This document shows positions 58,425 through 64,000 of a DNA stretch of 64,000 nucleotides, one piece after another. A program made the position numbers and the translations under genes. Below the pieces are notes generated by a model, which saw only the letters and a list, made by a program, of their open reading frames with translations, did no database searches and had not been told where the DNA came from. The stretch's first letter is position 1, and every line of letters starts with the position of its first letter. Where the stretch lies: the NCBI RefSeq assembly GCF_034190915.1, contig NW_026947544.1, forward strand, positions 806,001 through 870,000. The letters are read 5' to 3'. The DNA is from Cavia porcellus. Lineage: Eukaryota > Chordata > Mammalia > Rodentia > Caviidae.

Positions 58425-58672
58425 TTCTACCACATTTAGCTGTCTGGATTACTATGGCCAGCAAGTATTTTCTATTAAAGGAGCTGTCAGTAGCAAATAA
58501 TTTCATCTTTGCATCCCAACTCAGCCACTGTAACATGGAAAGCAGCCACATTGGTAGACAACCTTTAAAAGAATTGGAAAGAGTTCTATTTCAATAAAAC
58601 ATTATTTACACAAGCAAAAATAGACCATATTTGGCCCAAAGACTGTAATGTACAACCTTTCACCCAAGAAGA
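58425..58672 (+). repeat. MER20-like hAT-Charlie fossil (copy B)
   Basis: Paralogue of 43,735-43,965: GGAAAGCAGCCACATTGGTA, TTTCAATAAAACATTATTTA and TTTGGCCCAAAGACTGTAAT. Confidence 0.8.
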
Positions 58673-59978
58673 GCTTTTCAGTATTTCCATGTGATTTTGT
58701 TCTTAGAAGGAAACAAGCAATTGAAAGAATTAATAAACACTGTGAGTCTTCCTAGAACACCCAGCAAATCTTAACAGTCTTAGTTTCCTGAGTGAGCTTA
58801 TAATTATTCAATTCTCCATTTAATTGCAATTAAGAAGAGACAGTTGTAGGAATGATGTCAAACTAAGATTTAGGTTCAGATGGTCAAAATGGATAATGGC
58901 ACTGCTTGTATGGTAGATTAATCATATGTATTATCTCCACTTTTTTGCAAGGTCATAGTAATGACATGAAGTCAATGTATTTAATAGTAAGTTAAGAGTA
59001 TTATTTTTAAAAATTGAATGAACAAAGCCACTTTTCCACATTTACTACCATGTAAATAAATATTTTCCTAGGGCCTCAATACATGATGCAATAGTGTCAT
59101 TGGTGAGAAATAAAAACACCTTTAAATAGCTGAATCAGTATTCTTGACTTTTTAAAATACAATTGAAAAATGTCTGGATTTACTAAATTTTCACATGGCT
59201 TTAGATTCAAAGCAGCAGAATGAAAAATTCTAAGTGATTTCTTTTGGAAGTGATGCAGATTTCTCAGTAACAATGGAAATCTGCTTTACCAAAATAAATG
59301 CTCCTGCTTTTCCTTAAATTACAGTCAGTCCCACTTTATTTCACTTTGTTAGCATGGTTAATATACTGTCTGCATTGACTCACTTCAAATGATACACGGG
59401 CTGTTGGCCCATCAATTTTCAGCTTTATATTTTTCTTGTTTTCATCAGTAAAGAGGAAAAGTAAGATCATAATGTCTAACAGAATTAAGAGAATTTTATC
59501 TGAATTTATATAAATGCCTCCTAATTAAATATTCCTGAAGACCCAACAATTATACATGTATTTACCAAAAGAGTGTGTCATTTATCATATTCATCTTTAA
59601 TGAGAAATTGAAATGTTACAGAACACATCCAGCTGCACTGGTGCAAAATATATAACAAAGTAAGACAGTAAAGCTTTATTCTTGTTTGTATAATCCAGAA
59701 GAAAAAACAGATAAATTCATTATATTCACTCATGACTGCTTTGGATAATCAATTTTACAGATGCCTGCTGTAACTTTTTCTTCCTCAGGTCTTAGGACAC
59801 TCTGGGAAGCACATACCAACTCATTTATTTGAATTGAACAATTTAGCCTCCCTATTTTGACAGAAAGTAGTTCTGATAAGGCTGAGAGCTTTGAGGAAAA
59901 CTGATTTGCTGACTAAATTAGAGAATGGAAATTTCCTACCTAATAAGAAAGCCTTATGCAACAGCATCTTAAGGAAAA
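58673..59978. other. Unassigned DNA within copy B
   Basis: Corresponds to 43,966-45,262; no gene. High identity to copy A at 58,680-58,830. Confidence 0.5.
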
Positions 59979-60314
59979 TGAAAGGGTTTTGCCCCAGGCC
60001 AGATACTGTAGCCAGTAAAGCCAAGGAGCTTCTATCTCCCCCCACCCTTAGGAATTCCTCTGGTGCCAAACTAAGACCAATGGGCTACCTGTGCATCCCT
60101 AATGCCCCCTTGGGTTCCACCCCAAGCCGAGGCTACTTATGTGCCTCACTCCTCAAGTTCCATGGAGAGATCACAGGCCCCAGGGTAGAGATGCCATGCC
60201 TCAGGGGGTCAGGGGTGTCTCTCCCCGCATTCCCAAAATAAAGGTTATTTATATTTTATACTTCTTTTCAGCCACTGCCAGTCCTCCTCCTCCTTCCCTT
60301 TTACAGTTCTATCA
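59979..60314 (+). mobile_element. Solo LTR, family A copy 2, inserted after duplication
   Basis: 336 bp from TGAAAGGGTTTTGCCC to TCTATCA with a perfect 5-bp TSD GAAAA (59,974-59,978 and 60,315-60,319). Polyadenylation region AAAATAAAGGTTATTTATA near 60,234. The open frames at 59,891-60,504 are mostly this LTR plus flanks. Copy A lacks it. Confidence 0.92.
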
Positions 60315-60371
60315 GAAAACTTATGTAATGCAAAACTTTGCTTTTAAATGCAGTACAAAGAAAGGTTTACT

Positions 60372-60485
60372 AGGGGCTGGGGGTTTAGCTCAGTGGCATA
60401 AGCACCTGCCTTGCAAGCAGACAGTTGTGAGTTCAATCCCCAGTACCAATAAAAATGAAAAAGAAAAAAAAAAAAGAAAGAAAGA
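60372..60485 (+). repeat. ID-like tRNA SINE, young, 15-bp TSD
   Basis: AGGGGCTGGGGGTTTAGCTC with A box TAGCTCAGTGGC, then GCATAAGCACCTGCCTTGCA, B box GAGTTCAATCCCC and an A/G-rich tail. The 15-bp duplication AAAGAAAGGTTTACT flanks it at 60,357-60,371 and 60,486-60,500. It is present in duplication copy B only. Confidence 0.95.
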
Positions 60486-60570
60486 AAAGAAAGGTTTACT
60501 GTAACTCACCAGTGTTCTCAATCAGGGGCTTTTTGGATTAAAGCAGAGCCAATTAAGAAAGAAAATAAGA

Positions 60571-60770
60571 GCTAAAATTAGCACTCATTCCACAGTCCTG
60601 TTTTGGTTAATTTTAGTTTGAGAATTTGAGAAAGTGAAGAAATACAGTGGTGGATAATAAATTGTTTTGAAAATCAGCATTTCTATTTCTTTCCAAAGCT
60701 GGGCATGGAACCCAGAGCTCAGGGTTTATTAAACACAAGTGCTTTATGTGATAACTTGGACCCTGGAATA
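60571..60770 (-). repeat. Unassigned DNA with degraded ID-like SINE at about 60,700-60,770
   Basis: GGGCATGGAACCCAGAGCTC and ACAAGTGCTTTATG resemble an antisense B box and middle segment of a tRNA SINE. The first ~130 bp are unassigned. Confidence 0.45.
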
Positions 60771-61250
60771 AAATCCAAGGCAGCAATTAAAATTTAGAGC
60801 ACAAAGACTTTATTTTAGGCCAGGCCTGGTGACTCAGCCTCCAGGAGCCAATATGGAGGCTGTGCTCTTCACAGCTAAAGGGCAGGGCTTTTATCTTGTA
60901 AAACCACAAATAGCTGCTGGTCTCACAATGCAAGGAGGGGGATGGGAGTTTGTGGTGCACTACAGAACAGGAACAGGGCAATTACATTTCTTGGTAAGAA
61001 GCAAGGTTCAGGTTTCCCTGCAAACAAGCAAGTCTACCCTTCAAACAAGCTTAGCTTAGGAAGACATCCTGTTTTCCTCAGCAGAGAATAGAGAAGTCTA
61101 GCAGTAATTAACATCCCCTGTTGGGTTATTTTAGCACTACATCTATTATTTGTAGAGGGCAACAATGGTTAACATATCAATTAGGTAAGATTTTACAATT
61201 CTTTACAGAGGAGAGTAACTTTTTCTTCATCAGGTCTTAGGACACTCTGG
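60771..61250 (-). mobile_element. Candidate LTR (ERV-like)
   Basis: The minus strand carries AATAAAGTCTTTGTGC, a standard polyadenylation region, near the left end, and a mixed-composition upstream part. Ends and TSD were not resolved. Confidence 0.45.
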
Positions 61251-61497
61251 AGTGTCAATTAGGTGACTCAGAGGGAGAAGGAAAACACATATATGGTAAG
61301 GGCACATAACAGATATTTTGATATGATACAAATATAACAAAGCTATTTTCCTAGAGTACAATACTTTACCACTGGGCCACATCCCTGCCCCTCCAGGATT
61401 CCCATTCACAAGACTGAGGAACGGCTTTGAGGACTCTCACCAGGGAGCAGTAAGTCAGGACTGGTCTCCTGGGGAGCTTTTCCAATGCTGCAGAGGT
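61251..61497. other. Unassigned DNA
   Basis: No gene. A fragmentary antisense SINE-like word (TTTACCACTGGGCCACATCC) occurs at 61,365-61,390. Confidence 0.4.
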
Positions 61498-61602
61498 TTT
61501 TTTTTTTTTTTTTTTTTGTTACTGTTGTTGTTGTTGGGATGAAACTCAGAGCCTTGAGCACTGTGCAACCATTGGCCACTGAGCCACACCCTAGTCCTTA
61601 GA
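61498..61602 (-). repeat. tRNA-derived SINE with poly(A) tail
   Basis: T-run (antisense A-tail) and (GTT)n at 61,498-61,537, antisense B box GGATGAAACTCAGAGCC and antisense A box CACTGAGCCACACCCTAG. Related to 2,621-2,733. Confidence 0.8.
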
Positions 61603-61604
61603 GA

Positions 61605-61760
61605 AAAATTTTTTGGGTATCACAACAGGGATGTACTACTGACATCTAGTGGGAAGAGGTCAGGCATGCTGCCCAACATCTCCCAGTGACTAGGACAGTC
61701 TTCCCTCCAAGAGGAATGATCACCACCTTGTGTCCACTGCACAAAGGTTTGAAGGGGCAA
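61605..61760 (+). repeat. hAT-Charlie-like MITE fossil
   Basis: TATCACAACAGGGATGTACT, GACATCTAGTGGGAAGAGGT and CAGGCATGCTGCCCAACATC match in order the ancient element also found reversed at 2,930-3,090. Confidence 0.65.
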
Positions 61761-61789
61761 AGCTTAGTGGCAATGATGTATGAGAAATA

Positions 61790-62390
61790 TAATTTCCAAC
61801 CTGCTAGTTGGTGCTGAATTTGGGTCCCTTGAAATCAAAGTATGAATTCCAAGGAAGTTCAAAGTAGGAAAGATTTGTGGGATAAAGCTCCAGAGAGACA
61901 GCAAGATTCTCAAAAGTGGTTGCCCCAAGGTCACTCTCTCAAAAATGTTTTATAGTGCAAAATCATGAGGTGGGTACAAAACCACTAGGCAAGTGCAACA
62001 TTGGTCAAACTGAAGTCAACCAGTAAGATTATAAGAATAGCCTCTTAGCTGATATTCCAAGGAAATGAATATGCCAGTGAATATTCCAGTGCAGAAGCAG
62101 GTAACAGAGCAAGGATACCTGGAAAGAACTAAGGCATTTTGTGGATGGGGTGAGTTCAAACACTCTGGTCACCCTCCACATGGCTGGGTCTGTTTGGACT
62201 TCATGGGACCAGTTACAGCAGAATTCCAGGTTACTCCTTATCCTTCTGGGAGGCATGTGGGTCTGGTCCCTGCATCTTTATCTTGAGGCCTGGTCTTCTT
62301 CAGATGAGCCTCCATCCACAAGTATGATGGCTATATTCTTTGCTAACTTTCTTGACAGCCCAACCCCTCTTTGACTGGATAATTTAGCTT
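61790..62390 (-). mobile_element. LTR-like element, family D (third, divergent)
   Basis: Shares CCAACCTGCTAGTT, GTATGAATTCCAAGGAA and ATGTGGGTCTGGTCCC ... CTTGAGGCCTGGTCTT with the duplicated copies. The open frames at 62,029-62,374 lie within it and are not viral genes. Confidence 0.5.
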
Positions 62391-62559
62391 TCCATATATT
62401 AGGATGCTTGCCTGTGCATGTGAGGTGTCACAGACATAAACACACAAAAATCTAGTGCCAGAGTTAGAGATAACATACTTATACATAAATAAATCTAAAA
62501 GGGAAAAATGCAAAATTTCATCAATCTCATTAGGTTTAATTGCATTCAATTTTTGAAAT

Positions 62560-62735
62560 AAAACTGATTGAAGCCCAGGTAACTGAACTCCAACCACTGA
62601 GTTGAGTCCCTGTCTTTCTGTTTCTTAAATTTTATTTTGAGACAGAGTCTCATTAAGTTTCCCACACTAGCCTGGACCTTGTGTTGCTCCTGCCTAGGCC
62701 TCAAGAGGACCTGCAGTTACAGGAAACCCAACACG
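62560..62735 (-). repeat. B1-ID composite SINE
   Basis: ID-like half (CCAGGTAACTGAACTCC ... CCACTGAGTTGAGTCCC) and 7SL half (GAGACAGAGTCTCATTAAG ... CTCCTGCCTAGGCCTCAAGA) on the minus strand. Confidence 0.8.
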
Positions 62736-62905
62736 TTTTGAAAAAAAATTTTTTTTAAATTTCCAATATTTTTGTGTGTTTTTTTTCCAGATGAGCAATT
62801 TTAATGCAGGAACTCAATACCTAATTGTGACAAATAGACCAACTAGAGTGCAATTCAAAAACAACAAAAAATTCTGATATAAAGTAAACCTTTGTAAATG
62901 GTTTT

Positions 62906-63382
62906 TGTTAGGTCTGAGAAGAGGAGGAAGGGTTGGAAGGAGGAATGGAAGGAGTGGAGTAGAGTGGAGTGGAAGGGGTGGTGTGGAAGTGGAGTGGACG
63001 GCTGTGGAAGGAGTGGGCAGTGGTGCTGCAAAGATAAGAAATATAAAATACAAGTAACCTTTATTTCGGGAATGTGGGGGGGAGACCCCCTCCAGCCCCC
63101 GGGGCGCAACATCTCCACCCCAGGGCTGGCGGTCTCTCTCTGGAACACTCTCACACACGTGCAGTGAGGCCCATAAGTAGCCTCTGTCTGGGGTGGACCC
63201 CAAGGGGCATTAGGGATGCCCAGGTAGCCCATTGGCACACATTTGGTGCCAGAGGAGGTTCTTAGGGATGGGGCTATAGGGCTACAGGTAAATCTCTAAG
63301 GGGCAGGGGAGGCAGGAGCTCCTTAATTTGGCTGAGACTTTTCGATGGTTAAAGTGTCTGGTCTGGGCCAGCAACTCTTTCA
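62906..63382 (-). mobile_element. Solo LTR, family A copy 3, with expanded purine tail
   Basis: 477 bp flanked by a perfect 5-bp TSD GTTTT (62,901-62,905 and 63,383-63,387). On the minus strand it starts TGAAAGAGTTGCTGG and ends GACCTAACA. Antisense polyadenylation region at about 63,055-63,066. The extra length relative to its relatives is a GGA/GGAGT-rich tract at 62,918-63,020. The open frames at 62,814-63,265 are this LTR. Confidence 0.92.
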
Positions 63383-63500
63383 GTTTTAGTATAAGTCTGC
63401 AGAGGGTTCCTCACAACATGATAGAAATACACATTTAAAAAAAAATGGCATCTTCTCCAAGTGAGACTACATAGAGCATGCTTAAATTAATGCTTTTATA

Positions 63501-63525
63501 TTTTATTTTATTTTATTTTATTTTA
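63501..63525. repeat. (TTTTA)n microsatellite
   Basis: Five to six TTTTA units, AT-rich surroundings. Confidence 0.9.
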
Positions 63526-63565
63526 TGTTACTCCAAAAGAGTTAGAATTATCCCAAAAATATTTT

Positions 63566-64000
63566 CTTTTTTTTCAGAACGGAACAATTTAAGCAACAGT
63601 GTTTCACAACAAGATAACCCGACATAACGGTGGCTACCATAGCGTCTCTTTCCTTGAAATATTTGAGTATACCTTCATACACTATAGTATCAAACATAAC
63701 AAGACAGTATTAAACAACTCAAGAGAATGAAAGTATTCAGAGCCAAGTAAGAGAAAAAAATGATGGTTACTATATTATCTCCTTGTCTATAAAATTTTTG
63801 TTTATACTAGTACATATAATAAAATCCAATAAGATGCAACATGATAAAACTGATTGAGACAGAAGAACAAAAGCTTGGTAGGACTTCAAAACAAGATGGT
63901 ATTAAATCAACACTAACTATTATAATGTCTTGTTTTCTTCAAAATAGGTGTTCATACTATCACAGACAATAAAATCAAACATCCCAGAATAAAACTATTC
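63566..64000 (-). mobile_element. L1 3' end, short 3'UTR type, cut by window
   Basis: A T-run (antisense poly(A)) at 63,566-63,575 is followed by CAGAACGGAACAATTTAAGC and the 3'UTR blocks of 17,515-17,960 in the same order (GGCTACCATAGCGTCTCTTT; GTAGGACTTCAAAACAAGAT). ORF2 would lie beyond the right edge. It confirms that the short 3'UTR end is a genuine subfamily terminus. Confidence 0.88.

Larger units (their letters stand above)
54680..60570 (+). repeat. Segmental duplication, copy B
   Basis: Colinear with copy A. Relative to A it has lost a ~184-bp segment (A: 39,775-39,958) with the 6-bp microhomology TTTGAT at the junction near 54,840. It has a shorter CT array and has gained an LTR (59,979-60,314) and an ID SINE (60,372-60,485). 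Beyond about 60,570 the sequence is not shared with A. Confidence 0.93.

Noticed and set aside
60372..60440. tRNA gene, because both pol III boxes are intact
   Set aside because: A long A/G-rich tail, flanking TSD and multiple diverged siblings show it is a SINE; no tRNA acceptor-stem pairing was evident.
59891..60504. 116- and 121-codon plus-strand frames
   Set aside because: They cross duplicated DNA, LTR and SINE sequence and cannot be a conserved gene.
62814..63265. 129-, 127- and 89-codon overlapping frames
   Set aside because: They lie within the family A LTR and its purine-rich tail; the matching LTR at 4,459-4,782 does not preserve the same frames.

Overview
This is 64 kb of mammalian nuclear DNA that I read as an intergenic, repeat-dense region of a rodent genome. 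The rodent call rests on tRNA-derived ID-like SINEs, B1-type 7SL SINEs fused to ID-like tails (B4 / B1-dID type), and L1 elements of a rodent-like lineage. The ID-like SINEs do not look like the murid, squirrel or guinea-pig consensus as I remember them, so a castorimorph (beaver/kangaroo-rat side) is my tentative guess. I see no convincing host protein-coding exon, no RNA gene and no CpG-island promoter. Open frames longer than about 100 codons are L1 reading frames, their antisense shadows, or chance frames in low-complexity DNA and LTRs.

Layout. 1-2,479: 3' part of a young L1 whose ORF2 stays open to the window edge. 2.5-17.4 kb: old unique DNA with scattered SINEs, DNA-transposon relics and MaLR/ERVL-type LTRs, several with intact TG...CA ends and 5-bp target-site duplications (TSDs). 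17.5-24.5 kb: L1 cluster (one minus-strand copy, an ancient L1M relic, a young plus-strand copy and a second tandem L1 3'UTR). 25.2-31.2 kb: LTR-like sequence, SINEs, an old L1 with a 5' inversion, a probable L1-mobilised LTR transcript, and two opposed L1 3'UTR fragments. 31-39.6 kb: mostly unique, with SINEs, an AT-rich palindromic tract and a purine-only pentanucleotide array.

39.6-60.6 kb is the most structured part. A direct segmental duplication (copy A 39,599-45,367; copy B 54,680-60,570) flanks about 9.3 kb holding a near full-length 6.8-kb L1 and the 5' portion of a second L1. The full-length L1 begins with five tandem 91-bp monomers, a promoter architecture reminiscent of but distinct from the ~200-bp monomers of mouse L1. 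The second L1 has similar ORF1 sequence but an unrelated 5'UTR. Copy B later gained a solo LTR and an ID SINE, both with clean TSDs; copy A retains the site without the LTR. 60.6-64 kb: more LTRs and SINEs and the 3' end of a minus-strand L1.

Nothing here forms a multigene pathway. The biology is retrotransposon promoter turnover, LTR dispersal, nested insertion and duplication. All family names come from reading motifs by eye; no database search was possible. Unless stated, boundaries are good to about 10-30 bp.
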